NCBI GenBank assembly: GCA_028291545.1
Contig: JAQGHR010000149.1
Coordinates: 49,249-113,248, forward strand
From: Planctomycetota bacterium
GTDB lineage: Bacteria; Planctomycetota; Planctomycetia; Isosphaerales; Isosphaeraceae
Length of the DNA: 64,000 bases
Direction of reading: 5' to 3'
A program made the position numbers and the translations under genes. Every line of letters begins with the position of its first letter. Position 1 is the stretch's first letter. Positions 25,776 through 34,577 of this stretch are shown piece by piece. The notes below the pieces were generated by a model. The model was not told the DNA's origin and did no database searches. It was given only the letters and a program-made list of their open reading frames with translations.

Positions 25776-25806
25776 TTGACAATACCAAATTCGCAGACCA
25801 TATTAT
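25776..25806 (+). promoter_or_regulatory. Candidate promoter of the NRAMP gene
   Basis: TTGACA at 25776-25781 is followed by overlapping -10 candidates CATATT (25799-25804, 17-base spacer) and TATTAT (25801-25806, 19-base spacer). The surrounding 25740-25810 is distinctly AT-rich. The NRAMP start codon is about 95 bases downstream. Confidence 0.45.
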
Positions 25807-25899
25807 CCCGAAAGAAGATCTTGCCGTACACAAGACCCCGCTGGTAGCATGGATTCCTCGAAGGGGAGCGTCCGGGCCAGGGGGAGGAGTTGCGCCGAT

Positions 25900-27894
25900 A
25901 TGGCTGTGGTTGTTGAGGAAAACGCCGAGAGGAAGTCGCTGGACGAGGTGCATGGGACGGTGGCCACGGCGCACCGCAACCCCCTGAAGCGGCTCTTTGC
26001 GTTTCTGGGTCCGGCCTATCTGGTGAGCGTCGGCTACATGGACCCGGGGAACTGGGCGACGGACCTGGAGGGCGGCGCGAAGTTCGGCTATGCGCTGATC
26101 TGGGTCCTGCTGATGTCGAACCTGATGGCCGTGCTGTTGCAGACGCTCTCGGCGAGGCTGGGCGTGGTCACCGGCCACGACCTGGCGCAGGGGTGCCGGG
26201 CCGAGTATTCGCGACCGGTGAACTTCGTCCTCTGGCTGCTGGCCGAGGTCGCGATCGCGGCGTGTGACCTGGCCGAGGTGCTCGGGACGATCATCGCCTT
26301 GAAGCTGCTATTCGGGATGCCGATGCTCTGGGGCTGCCTCGTGACCGCGCTCGATACCTTCGTGCTGCTCTGGCTCCAGAAATGGGGCATGCGGCGCATG
26401 GAGGCGGTCATCTTGGCGCTCGTGCTGACGATCGGTATGTGCTTCCTGATCCAGGTGATCTGGGCCGGTCCCGACCTGGGCCAGATGCTCCGGGGCTTCT
26501 GGCCGAGCCTGCCGAAAGGGGAAGGCGGCTCGGACCGGGGCTCGCTCTATGTCGCGATCGGAATCCTGGGCGCGACGGTCATGCCGCACAACCTGTATTT
26601 GCACTCGGCCCTGGTGCAGTCCCGGCGGATCGGGCCGGACCGAGCGAGCAAGGCGCAGGCCTGCAAATACAACCTCGTCGATACGGCGATCGCCCTGAAT
26701 GCCGCATTCTTCGTCAACGCGGCGATCCTGGTCCTCAGCGCCTCGGTGTTCCATGCTCGGGGCGTCGAAGTCAACTCGATCATCGCCGCGCACGAACTCC
26801 TGAAGCCGCTCCTTGGCGCGGCCGCGCCGGTGCTGTTCGGGATTGCGCTGTTGTGCGCGGGGCAAAGCTCGACGCTGACAGGGACGCTCGCCGGCCAGAT
26901 CGTGATGGAGGGCCACGTCCACATGCGGATCGCCCCCTGGCTGCGACGGTTGACCACCCGATTGCTCGCGCTGGCGCCGGCCGTGATCGTGATCGCCATC
27001 TGGGGCGAGGGCAAGACGACCGAGCTTCTCGTCCTCAGCCAGGTCGTGCTGAGCCTCCAACTTTCCTTCGCCGTGATCCCGTTGATCCATTTCACATCGA
27101 GCCGGCGGAACATGGGGTCGTTCGCGACGCCCAGGTGGGCTGCGCTGCTCGCGTGGGTCACGGCGACGATCATCGTCGCGCTCAACGGCAAGCTCGTGCT
27201 GGAAACGATCTCCGCGTGGGTCCGTCTCGTGCCCGGCGGCTCGTCGTTCGGTCCGCTCCCCGCATCGTGGGCGCTGGGGGCGCTGCTCTACGGGGTGCTG
27301 GCCGCCGTCGGGTTGCTCCTGGCCTGGATCACGATCAAGCCGTTGCTGTACCCCTCGCCGGCCTGGATGGAGCCGCCGGCGGTCACGCTGGACTGGGCCG
27401 ACGCGCTGCGGCCCCGCCCGTTGGCCACAATCGGCGTCGCCCTGGAGCACAACCCCGGCGACGCCGAGATCCTCAACCGCGCCCTGAGTCTCGCGCTTCC
27501 CAATCAAACCCGGCTGGTCCTGCTCCACGTCGTGGACACCCCCATGGCGGGCGTTTACGGCTCGGAGACCGGCGACCGCCACTCGGGCGCCGACGCCCGC
27601 TACATGGCCGAGGTCGTCCAGGCGCTGCGTGACCGAGGGTTCGACGCCGAGTCGATCCTCCTGCACGGTCCCGACCGCGCCACCGAGCTGGTAAACCGGC
27701 TCCGTCGCGATCCGGTGGACTTGCTCGTCGTCGGCTCGCACGGGCATGGCCTGGTGCGCGATCTCCTGTTCGGCCAGACTGTGGACAGGGTCCGCCACGG
27801 CCTGGAGATTCCCATGCTCATCGCCCGGCCCGAGCGATCGCCCCATCCCGGCGCCGTCGAGCCGCCCACCGCCGCGGTCCTCCCGGCGGAATGA
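25900..27894 (+). CDS. NRAMP divalent metal transporter fused to a universal stress protein domain
   Basis: About 664 residues from the ATG at 25900, which follows GGAGGAG; an ATG at 25849 lacks such a site. The NRAMP part (about 30-470) has roughly 11 helices, the metal-site motif of helix 1 (GYMDPGNWATDLEGG) and that of helix 6 (TVMPHNLYLHSALVQS), as in MntH Mn/Fe importers. After the last helix, residues about 515-655 form a UspA domain: PLATIGVALEHNPGDAEILN at its start and LLVVGSHGHGLVRDLLFGQT at the ATP-loop (G-2x-G-9x-G), ending PMLIARPE. The fusion suggests that nucleotide or stress sensing modulates uptake. Confidence 0.92.
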   Translation: MAVVVEENAERKSLDEVHGTVATAHRNPLKRLFAFLGPAYLVSVGYMDPGNWATDLEGGAKFGYALIWVLLMSNLMAVLLQTLSARLGVVTGHDLAQGCRAEYSRPVNFVLWLLAEVAIAACDLAEVLGTIIALKLLFGMPMLWGCLVTALDTFVLLWLQKWGMRRMEAVILALVLTIGMCFLIQVIWAGPDLGQMLRGFWPSLPKGEGGSDRGSLYVAIGILGATVMPHNLYLHSALVQSRRIGPDRASKAQACKYNLVDTAIALNAAFFVNAAILVLSASVFHARGVEVNSIIAAHELLKPLLGAAAPVLFGIALLCAGQSSTLTGTLAGQIVMEGHVHMRIAPWLRRLTTRLLALAPAVIVIAIWGEGKTTELLVLSQVVLSLQLSFAVIPLIHFTSSRRNMGSFATPRWAALLAWVTATIIVALNGKLVLETISAWVRLVPGGSSFGPLPASWALGALLYGVLAAVGLLLAWITIKPLLYPSPAWMEPPAVTLDWADALRPRPLATIGVALEHNPGDAEILNRALSLALPNQTRLVLLHVVDTPMAGVYGSETGDRHSGADARYMAEVVQALRDRGFDAESILLHGPDRATELVNRLRRDPVDLLVVGSHGHGLVRDLLFGQTVDRVRHGLEIPMLIARPERSPHPGAVEPPTAAVLPAE

Positions 27895-27921
27895 TCCGTG
27901 GCAAACTGAGGGCGAAGTCGG

Positions 27922-29055
27922 ATGCCCGGCCTTCACTACCGCAACGTGGTCCTCGGCGGCGGCGCGATGGGCCTGGCCGCGACCTATCATCTGGCCCGCC
28001 GGGGGGAGCCCGTCCTGCTGGTCGAGCAGTTCGCGCTCGGGCACGATCGGGGCAGCTCGCACGGCGCGGCCCGGATCATCCGCCACTCCTATGCGGACGA
28101 GCGCTACGCCCGGCTCATGCCCCGGGCGTTCGACGCCTGGCGTGAGCTGGAGGCCGAGGCGGGACGGCCGCTTTACATTCGCACCGGCGGCCTGAGCCTC
28201 AGCCCTCCGGGCGTCGATTACGTGGCACGGGTCGCCGCCAGCCTGGAGGCGATCGGTTGCCCTCACCGGCGGATGTCCGGCGAGGAACTGTCGCGGACGA
28301 ACCCCTCCTTCATCGTCCCGGACGACCTCGACGTCGTCTTCGAGCCGGACGCCGGCCTGATCCTGGCGGATCGGGCACTCGCGGTTCAGATCGAGCTGGC
28401 ACGATCCGTCGGCGGGATGCGGACGCACATCTGGGAGAACTCGGCCGTCCTCCGCATCGACCTCAACGCCGACCGGCCCACGCTCGTCTTCCGCGACCGC
28501 ACCGTCACCGCCGAGCGCCTGATCGTCGCCGCCGGTCCCTGGATCGGCCGCCACTTCCCCGAGTATGCCGCCCGTCTACGCCCCGAGCGTCAGCAGATTC
28601 TTTATTTCTTGCCAAGCAATCCGACGCCGTTCTCGATCGGCCACCTTCCCGTCTTCATCTACAAAGGCCCCGGACCTCGCGACGCCTATTACGGCATGCC
28701 CGACGTCTCCGAAGGCGGCGTCAAGGTCGCCCGCCACGGCGGCGACCCCGTCGATCCCGACGCCGACGATCGCGGAATTGGCGTCATGTACCGTGACGAG
28801 ATCCGCGACTTCCTGAGCGGCGTCCTGCCCGATCTCACCCACGCCCGGATCATGCGCACCGAGATCTGCAAATATACCGTCGCCGACAACGAGGACTTCC
28901 TGGTCGATTTTCACCCCGTGCGCCGGGATGTCCTCCTCGCCAGCCCGTGCAGCGGGCATGGGTTCAAGTTCTCGTGCCTGATCGGCCGTGTCCTGGCGGA
29001 CCTTGCGACGATCGGAAGGACCGACATTAATATCGAGGGATGGAGGTTGAAATAG
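27922..29055 (+). CDS. FAD-dependent oxidase, monomeric sarcosine oxidase/MTOX type
   Basis: 377 residues. The FAD-binding fingerprint is VVLGGGAMGLAATYHLARRG (residues 9-28), followed by GSSHGAARIIRHSYADERYA, the family's substrate/FAD contact segment. Cys316 in EICKYTVADNEDFLVDFHP aligns with the Cys that binds FAD covalently in monomeric sarcosine oxidase (Cys315), and SGHGFKFSCLIGRVLADL matches the C-terminal motif. Such enzymes oxidise N-methyl amino acids with release of H2O2; the substrate here is unknown. It starts 28 bases after the NRAMP stop and is probably in the same transcript. Confidence 0.93.
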   Translation: MPGLHYRNVVLGGGAMGLAATYHLARRGEPVLLVEQFALGHDRGSSHGAARIIRHSYADERYARLMPRAFDAWRELEAEAGRPLYIRTGGLSLSPPGVDYVARVAASLEAIGCPHRRMSGEELSRTNPSFIVPDDLDVVFEPDAGLILADRALAVQIELARSVGGMRTHIWENSAVLRIDLNADRPTLVFRDRTVTAERLIVAAGPWIGRHFPEYAARLRPERQQILYFLPSNPTPFSIGHLPVFIYKGPGPRDAYYGMPDVSEGGVKVARHGGDPVDPDADDRGIGVMYRDEIRDFLSGVLPDLTHARIMRTEICKYTVADNEDFLVDFHPVRRDVLLASPCSGHGFKFSCLIGRVLADLATIGRTDINIEGWRLK

Positions 29056-29118
29056 ATCGATCGAATGGCTCAAGATGGATAGCGGGGCGTTGGCGGATCG
29101 GCCCTCGCAATCCCCTCC

Positions 29119-29190
29119 GGTAGGTCCGACTTCAGTCGGTCCTGTCCATGGATTCGGTTGGGGGCAGGACCGACTGAAGTCGGACCTACC
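29119..29190. repeat. Perfect 26-bp inverted repeat between convergent genes
   Basis: 29119-29144 and 29165-29190 are exact reverse complements (ggtaggtccgacttcagtcg at the left end) around a 20-base spacer. No T run follows on either side. It lies between the 3' ends of the sarcosine-oxidase-like gene and the EccC-like ATPase gene. Confidence 0.85.
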
Positions 29191-29346
29191 ACTCCTCATC
29201 CGATGCCCTGCGTGGCGGCCACCCCGCAACCCATTGTGAGCCGATCGAATTATTGCTCGTCAGAGAAGTCGCGTCCGCGTCGCGGCTCGACCCCAGCCAC
29301 CCGGATCGCATCCACAGGGGATGACTCACTCAGGCGAACGGGCGAT

Positions 29347-32300
29347 TCATCCCCGACCGGTCGCGCCTAGCTTCTCGCGGATCTGACCCAGCAACTCGTC
29401 CGTCGGGACCCCGTACGGGCGGAATTTCTCGTGGCGGTTCTGCTCTTCGCTGATGAACAGGGCGCGGTTCTGGCCGAGCTTGCTGGCCTGGGGAGAGTCG
29501 AGCAGATGGCCGGAGTCGGTGGGGCTCATCTGGAACAGGACGCGCATCTCGATCTCGCGGAGGATCTGGTGGGTGAAGTGGCGGTTGAGATTGTTCACCG
29601 TGTCGCACCACATGATCAGGTGAAGGCCGAGGCGGGCGCCTTCGCGGAGGATACCGTCAAGCTGGTCGGCGGGAGAGGCCACGGTTTCCTTCCGGGAGAA
29701 GCTGAAGTCGTCTTCCTTGCGGCGAAGGTCGCGGAAGTTGGGCAGGTCGTGGATGAAGAGGAAAATCTCGGGTCCGTCATCGCCGTCGGCCGTCTTGCGG
29801 CGCTGCAATTCGGCGTCGATCTCGGCGAGGACGCGAGGCACGTCGCGCCAGCCTCCGACCGAAACCCCGTGCGGTAAGGCCGACGCCACGCGGGCGAGGA
29901 TGCCGGTGTTCGGGTTGCCCTCGGGGGTGCCGTCGAGCACGAAGAACCGGGCGCCCGAGCGGAGCGTGGCGGACGTTGCGGGCGGGAACTGGGCGGCGAG
30001 GCTGACCAGGGCCGAGGTGACGACGCCGATCGCCGCCTCTTCCTGCTGGCCGACGATCAGGAGATGCTTGCCGCCCTGGCGACGGAACAAGGCGGAGGTC
30101 GGGTCCTTGATCGCGATGGCCTCGCCGAGCCAGGCGTGGGAGAGCCTCGCCGCCTCGGGCCAGGCCGGGGCCGCCAGCAAGGTGCGGAGTTGCGTGTTCC
30201 GGGCCAGCTCGGCCGGGGCGTCGCCTTCGAACACGATCTGGGTGCGGGTCAGGAGCGGCTTTCGTTCCTGGGCCAGCTCGTGAAGCCGCTTCAGATACGC
30301 CTCCCGGCGCTCGTCGGACAGCCAGACGACCTGGAAGAAGTGATTTCCTTCGACGGCGCCGTTGGCGTCGTTGTAGATCGCCTCGCCGGGCCGAGAGAGC
30401 AACCGAGCGGCGGGATTCTGCTCGCTCAGGATCAGGTGGGAGTCGCTCTCGCTGCATTGCAGGGCGATGCGGACGGCCATCTGGCCCAGCGTGCTCCGCG
30501 CCAGGGTGAAGGCCCCGCCCAGGCTCTGCGAGCCGAGATGGACGTGGACGCCGAAGGCCCGGCCCTGGCGGACCAGGCGGTCGAGCAACAGCGCGGCCTC
30601 CTGAGCGAGCTTGTCTTCCTCGACGAAGAATTCCTGGAACTCGTCGACCAGCAGGAGAATCCGGGGCAGGGGGGGCGTGCCGGGGGCATTGCGATACCCG
30701 TTGATGTCCTGCACCCCCGCGTCGCGGAAGCGGTCGGCCCGGAGGCGAAGCTCGGTGTCGATTCGCTGCAAGACGCTGATGCCGAACTCGCGCTCGCTCT
30801 CGATCGCCACGACGCTTGCGTGAGGCAGGGCATAGGTGGCGTAGACCTTGAACTCGACGCCCTTCTTGAAGTCGATCAGGTACAGCTCGATCTCGTCGGG
30901 GCTGTAATTGAGCGCGAGATTGACGATCAGGGCGTGCATCAGCGTCGATTTGCCCGACCCCGTGCGCCCGGCGATCAGGACGTGCTGCGACGTGCCCCGG
31001 CCCAGGGCAAGATGCTGCCTCTTGGTGGCGCCGGCCTTGCCCAGGGGGATATCGATCCCCGCTCGGCTGTCGCAGGTCCACCAGGCGTCGGCCGACGGGG
31101 CGATGAACTCGAACGGGACCTCGACGCGCTTGGCGAGCGTGGACGCGGAGCCGACCTTTTGAATCTGCGTCGTGGCGAACTCGGCCGAAAGCGGCGGGTC
31201 GAGCTGCAACGGATAGCGCCCGAAGTCGGGATCATCCCACGAGAGCCCGGTGCCGTCCCATTTAAGCTGGACGAAATTGGGGCGAAGTTCCTCCATCCCG
31301 AAGTCGAGCGGCATCGGTTTGGAGGGGTCGGCCGTCATCAGGGTCAGGACGCCGCAGGGAACGCCGCCCGCGGCGATCGCGGCAATCCGGCCGGCGAGCT
31401 TCTCGTCGAATTTCGTCGGGAAGTCGGCCACGACCAGCACGCGGTAGGGCTCGGCGACCTCGCCGGCAACCTGATTGTATTCCTCGATGGTGGCGTACTC
31501 GTTCCGCAAGTATTTCTGCGTGACGGTCTCCATGTGGAGCGCCAGCTCGGTCAGGCGTTCGTCGATGTGGCGGGGGTCGGTCCAGACCTGATTCGTGACG
31601 AGGTCGCCGTCGAAATCGGCCAGGTGCATGAACGCGCCGAAGCTGCGGCCGATGCCGGTCGGGTCGATGATCGTGAACCGGACCTTGGCCGGGGGGAGGC
31701 TGGTCAGGAGGCGGAACATCGAGGTCTGGAGCACGTTCAGGGCCGCCGTCCGGCCCTCGGCGGGCGCCTCGACGAGCAAGTTGGCCTGGGCCGGAAACGG
31801 CCGGAGGATGGGGAAGAGATAGGTCGTCGGAATCCCCTCCATCAGGCGAGGATCGGGCGAGATGCCTCCGGTCAGCGCGGCCAGATCGACCCGGACCGTG
31901 CCGAATCGGACGACCGGTGGAACGACGCGAGGGGCCGGGCGATCGTTCCAGGCGGCATCGTCCCAGTCGGGATTGATGCCGTCCACCTCGCGATGGATCT
32001 GGTCAAGCTCGCCCGAGACGCGCTGGATGCCTTCACGCCATCGGGCGGATAGGGTTCCCCAGCCGGTCTCGTATCGGGTCTTGATCTGTTCCTTGATCGA
32101 GTGGTACTGCTCGTCGAGCTTCGAGAAGCTCGTTGCGGACTGGACGGGCAACTCGGCCATGCGGCGGTCGTGGGCGTCGATCGCGTCGCGCATCTCGCGC
32201 TGTTGGTTGGTCTGGATCTCGACCATCCGAACGGAGAAGCCCTCGCTGATTTTCCGAATTTTCTCGTCGCGAGCCGCTTCGCCTGCCGCGATGGTCCTGG

Positions 32301-33321
32301 CGTGGACCTCCTTGACGCGCTTCAGTTCTTCGTCGCGACGGACGGTTTCCTTCTGGTTCGTCTGCTTGAGCCGGTCGTCCGCCTGGGATCGGCAGAAGAG
32401 GGTCAGGGCGTCCACGTTGGCCATCGACAGTTTCAGGGGGACGTAATCGCGCGCGAGTTGCGACCGGGAGAGCTTGACCAGCCAGGTGCGCAGCGCGACG
32501 CAACCGGCGACCCCGATCACGGTCGCCACCACGAGATAGATGTAGTCCCATGCCGTGAGGCCGCCGGCAATCAGCACGGGGATCAGGATCGTGATCAGGT
32601 AGAGCCAGATCGCGCCCGACCCCTTCGTCATCTTGGGGATCACCAGCCCCTCAAGCATCTTCAGGGGGCCTTCCATCTTGGTCTGTCGCGACAGGAGCTC
32701 GACCAGGGGATCGGGATACTTGCTGTAGGTTTCGGGGGTTGGCGGCGGAAGAGTCGCCGTGAGGCCGAACTTGCTGTAACTGGCCGCGAGGGTATTGAGC
32801 CGCTCGCGAATCTCCTCGGCGGCGGCCGAGGCCTCATTGATCGGCCGGGTCTCCTCGGCGTGCTTCTTGGTGGCCGTCTTGGTGTTGACCGCGAAGATGG
32901 TCTCCGCGGTCGATTTGTCGCGGCTATATTCGGATCGCGCGGTCTCCTTCAGCGTGTCGAATTCGGTGGCGATCCGGCGGCTCGTCGAGCTGAATTCGCT
33001 CTTGGCCTGGGCCTCGCCCTTCAGGGCCGCGTCGACGATCGCCCTCCGCCGCTGTTCGTCGCCGGCGCGGGCCTCGCGATCGAGCCGCTCGTACTTCTCG
33101 GTCAGGGTGAGGCGCGTCTTCTGATATTCGGTGTCGGCCTTGGAGTCGTTGGAAGCGAGCGCGCCCTCCACCTTGGTCTCGGCCGCGGCCCGCTCGGCCA
33201 CGAGTCGGAGGATCTCGTGGAGGACGGCGCGTTCGCGACGGAGGATCTCGGGCTCGGCCGAAGGCGGGGGAATGGGGCTGGGTTCCGGGACGACGGGCGT
33301 CTGCAACGAGGTGGGGGTCAC
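29347..33321 (-). CDS. EccC-like FtsK/SpoIIIE ATPase with N-terminal coiled coils
   Basis: 1324 residues with a GTG start that overlaps the previous stop (GTGA). Residues about 25-190 and 297-450 are coiled coil; between them lie two transmembrane helices (about 238-258 and 260-281). Three P-loop-like domains follow. The first (about 470-690) is degenerate (NLLVEAPAEGRTAAL). The second (about 750-1000) is active-looking, with Walker A GRTGSGKS at 785-792, ELYLIDFKKGVEFKVY, and Walker B ILLLVDEFQEF with Asp893/Glu894. The third (about 1060-1310) is degenerate (LLIVGQQEEAAIG). Three tandem FtsK-like domains are the hallmark of EccC, the type VII secretion motor; a DNA translocase would have one plus a gamma domain. 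The upstream WXG100-like gene supports a secretion role. Confidence 0.9.
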   Translation of the reverse strand: MTPTSLQTPVVPEPSPIPPPSAEPEILRRERAVLHEILRLVAERAAAETKVEGALASNDSKADTEYQKTRLTLTEKYERLDREARAGDEQRRRAIVDAALKGEAQAKSEFSSTSRRIATEFDTLKETARSEYSRDKSTAETIFAVNTKTATKKHAEETRPINEASAAAEEIRERLNTLAASYSKFGLTATLPPPTPETYSKYPDPLVELLSRQTKMEGPLKMLEGLVIPKMTKGSGAIWLYLITILIPVLIAGGLTAWDYIYLVVATVIGVAGCVALRTWLVKLSRSQLARDYVPLKLSMANVDALTLFCRSQADDRLKQTNQKETVRRDEELKRVKEVHARTIAAGEAARDEKIRKISEGFSVRMVEIQTNQQREMRDAIDAHDRRMAELPVQSATSFSKLDEQYHSIKEQIKTRYETGWGTLSARWREGIQRVSGELDQIHREVDGINPDWDDAAWNDRPAPRVVPPVVRFGTVRVDLAALTGGISPDPRLMEGIPTTYLFPILRPFPAQANLLVEAPAEGRTAALNVLQTSMFRLLTSLPPAKVRFTIIDPTGIGRSFGAFMHLADFDGDLVTNQVWTDPRHIDERLTELALHMETVTQKYLRNEYATIEEYNQVAGEVAEPYRVLVVADFPTKFDEKLAGRIAAIAAGGVPCGVLTLMTADPSKPMPLDFGMEELRPNFVQLKWDGTGLSWDDPDFGRYPLQLDPPLSAEFATTQIQKVGSASTLAKRVEVPFEFIAPSADAWWTCDSRAGIDIPLGKAGATKRQHLALGRGTSQHVLIAGRTGSGKSTLMHALIVNLALNYSPDEIELYLIDFKKGVEFKVYATYALPHASVVAIESEREFGISVLQRIDTELRLRADRFRDAGVQDINGYRNAPGTPPLPRILLLVDEFQEFFVEEDKLAQEAALLLDRLVRQGRAFGVHVHLGSQSLGGAFTLARSTLGQMAVRIALQCSESDSHLILSEQNPAARLLSRPGEAIYNDANGAVEGNHFFQVVWLSDERREAYLKRLHELAQERKPLLTRTQIVFEGDAPAELARNTQLRTLLAAPAWPEAARLSHAWLGEAIAIKDPTSALFRRQGGKHLLIVGQQEEAAIGVVTSALVSLAAQFPPATSATLRSGARFFVLDGTPEGNPNTGILARVASALPHGVSVGGWRDVPRVLAEIDAELQRRKTADGDDGPEIFLFIHDLPNFRDLRRKEDDFSFSRKETVASPADQLDGILREGARLGLHLIMWCDTVNNLNRHFTHQILREIEMRVLFQMSPTDSGHLLDSPQASKLGQNRALFISEEQNRHEKFRPYGVPTDELLGQIREKLGATGRG

Positions 33322-33557
33322 GGCGTCTCACTCCGGTCGGCACAGTCGCGCCGCACTTGGTCAAGAATTTCGGCGAGCTTCTGGATCCCGAAAACCGCGG
33401 CATCCACCGCCGGCTCCAGGGGGGACAGATAGCGATCCTCGAAGCGTTGCCGGACGGAGTCGCTCCAGGTCTCCTCGGTGATCAGCCACTGATCCCGCAG
33501 CGCCCGGATGGATTGCTTGAGCTGGTTCGAACCCGCGAGAGCCCGTGCGTTCGCCAT
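33318..33557 (-). CDS. WXG100-like small helical protein
   Basis: 79 residues from the ATG at 33557, which has GGGGA upstream; the stop overlaps the GTG of the ATPase gene, so translation is coupled. The chain is a predicted helical hairpin: MANARALAGSNQLKQSIRAL, then RDQWLITEETWSDSVRQRFE, a turn region at DRYLSPLEP, and AVDAAVFGIQKLAEILDQVR. Trp31-Ser-Asp sits where WXG100 proteins have Trp-x-Gly, and size and position beside an EccC-like ATPase fit a type VII substrate or structural partner. Assignment is from pattern and context; the canonical Gly is missing. Confidence 0.7.
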   Translation of the reverse strand: MANARALAGSNQLKQSIRALRDQWLITEETWSDSVRQRFEDRYLSPLEPAVDAAVFGIQKLAEILDQVRRDCADRSETP

Positions 33558-33607
33558 GCCTGGTCCCCTTCGTCTGCTTGCCACGGATGTGAGGATTGCG
33601 CCGTCGA

Positions 33608-34261
33608 TCAGGCGGGTGGTTCGGTTTCGCTGGGATCGCCGCCGTTCAGCAAGTCGTCTGCGGATTCGTCCTCGGGCGCGTCCTGGGCGGGCGGCTCCGC
33701 GTCGAGGATCTTGGTGGCGATCGTCTCGAACTCCGCCGGCACCGTCGTCGACGCGGAATCGGCCTGGGAACGGGACACGGGCGCGACGCGGATGTACGCC
33801 TCCAGCGAGTCGATCAGCCGCGTCAGGAGGTTGACCGCGCTGGGGACCTCACCGGAGGCCAGGGATTTGATCCGCCGGATGGTCCCGTGGTACTCCAGGA
33901 TCGCCTGGTTGAGCTGGGATTGCCATTTGCGGGTCAGGATCAACCGCTTCTCGGCATCTTCCAGGCTGGCGACCGCCCGTCGCACGTTTTCGACCTGCTC
34001 GGCCAAGGAGGTGGACGAGCCGGGCGTCTGGGCCAGTTGCTTGCGGAAGAGTTCCGCCTTGGCTCCGGAGACCCGCTCCCGCCGGCGCTTGATCTGCTCG
34101 TGCCAGTACGCCGGGCGATCGTGTTGCAGCCAGTAGACGGTCCGGCGGACTTCCGCGCCTATCGTCCCGAGCGCCCCGAGCGCATCCTCACCATACAGGG
34201 CGAGCGCGACGCGAAGGTCCTTCAACGCCTCGATCGAATTGACCGCGACCTGGGAACTCAT
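33608..34261 (-). CDS. Helical coiled-coil protein of the EccC-like locus
   Basis: About 217 residues from the ATG at 34261. A longer frame reaching 34534 overlaps sequence of another gene remnant and is not preferred. Residues 1-160 are helical, with TIGAEVRRTVYWLQHDRPAY, WHEQIKRRRERVSGAKAELF and the coiled-coil stretch LAEQVENVRRAVASLEDAEK. The last 55 residues are acidic and disordered (PEDESADDLLNGGDPSETEP). No enzyme motif is present. It is the first gene of the three-gene set and lies 50 bases upstream of the WXG100-like gene. A role as a second secreted or structural component, or a chaperone, is inferred from position only. Confidence 0.75.
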   Translation of the reverse strand: MSSQVAVNSIEALKDLRVALALYGEDALGALGTIGAEVRRTVYWLQHDRPAYWHEQIKRRRERVSGAKAELFRKQLAQTPGSSTSLAEQVENVRRAVASLEDAEKRLILTRKWQSQLNQAILEYHGTIRRIKSLASGEVPSAVNLLTRLIDSLEAYIRVAPVSRSQADSASTTVPAEFETIATKILDAEPPAQDAPEDESADDLLNGGDPSETEPPA

Positions 34262-34427
34262 GGGAAGGCTCACACCGATCGACTTGAAGGCGACCTGTCC
34301 CGGACGAAGACGTATGTCCGCGTGAGTTGAGCGTATCAGGCTGGCCCTGCGCGGTAAAGGAGTCGGTCCACGCATCGCGGGTTGACTCGCATGGCGGGGC
34401 CCAGGGACGACACACCCTGGCGGATGC

Positions 34428-34577
34428 AACGTTTCGGCTTTTCCAAAGTGCAGGGAGAATCCCCGTCTTTCCGCTTTCGTCCTTCCCCACAGTTGCGGTG
34501 ACGCGGCTATCGACCGGGACGAAACCCGTATCATCGATGATCAGATAATCTGAGACTTTGATGCGCGTGCGTTTCAT
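34428..34577 (-). pseudogene. N-terminal fragment of an AAA ATPase (OLD/RecF-like)
   Basis: A short stretch starting at the ATG at 34577 reads MKRTRIKVSDYLIIDDTGFV, then VTATVGKDESGKTGILPALW with KSRNV. This is the start of an AAA/OLD-type ATPase, with a Walker A variant GKDESGKT. The similarity stops around 34428; nothing resembling the remaining hundreds of residues follows. It is therefore a remnant, stranded between the secretion-like locus and the beta-propeller pseudogene. Confidence 0.6.

Noticed and set aside
26308..28554. About 750-codon minus-strand frame opposite the NRAMP and oxidase genes
   Set aside because: It spans two well-supported plus-strand genes, has no motif and has the Arg/Gly/Pro/Asp composition of a shadow frame.
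30064..32052. About 660-codon plus-strand frame opposite the EccC-like ATPase
   Set aside because: The minus-strand frame has unmistakable Walker motifs and coiled coils; the plus frame has none and is a shadow.
29347..33321. Calling the ATPase a chromosome-segregation FtsK
   Set aside because: It has three tandem ATPase-like domains, no gamma DNA-recognition domain and no four-helix N-terminus. Its neighbours are small helical proteins, so an EccC-like role fits better.
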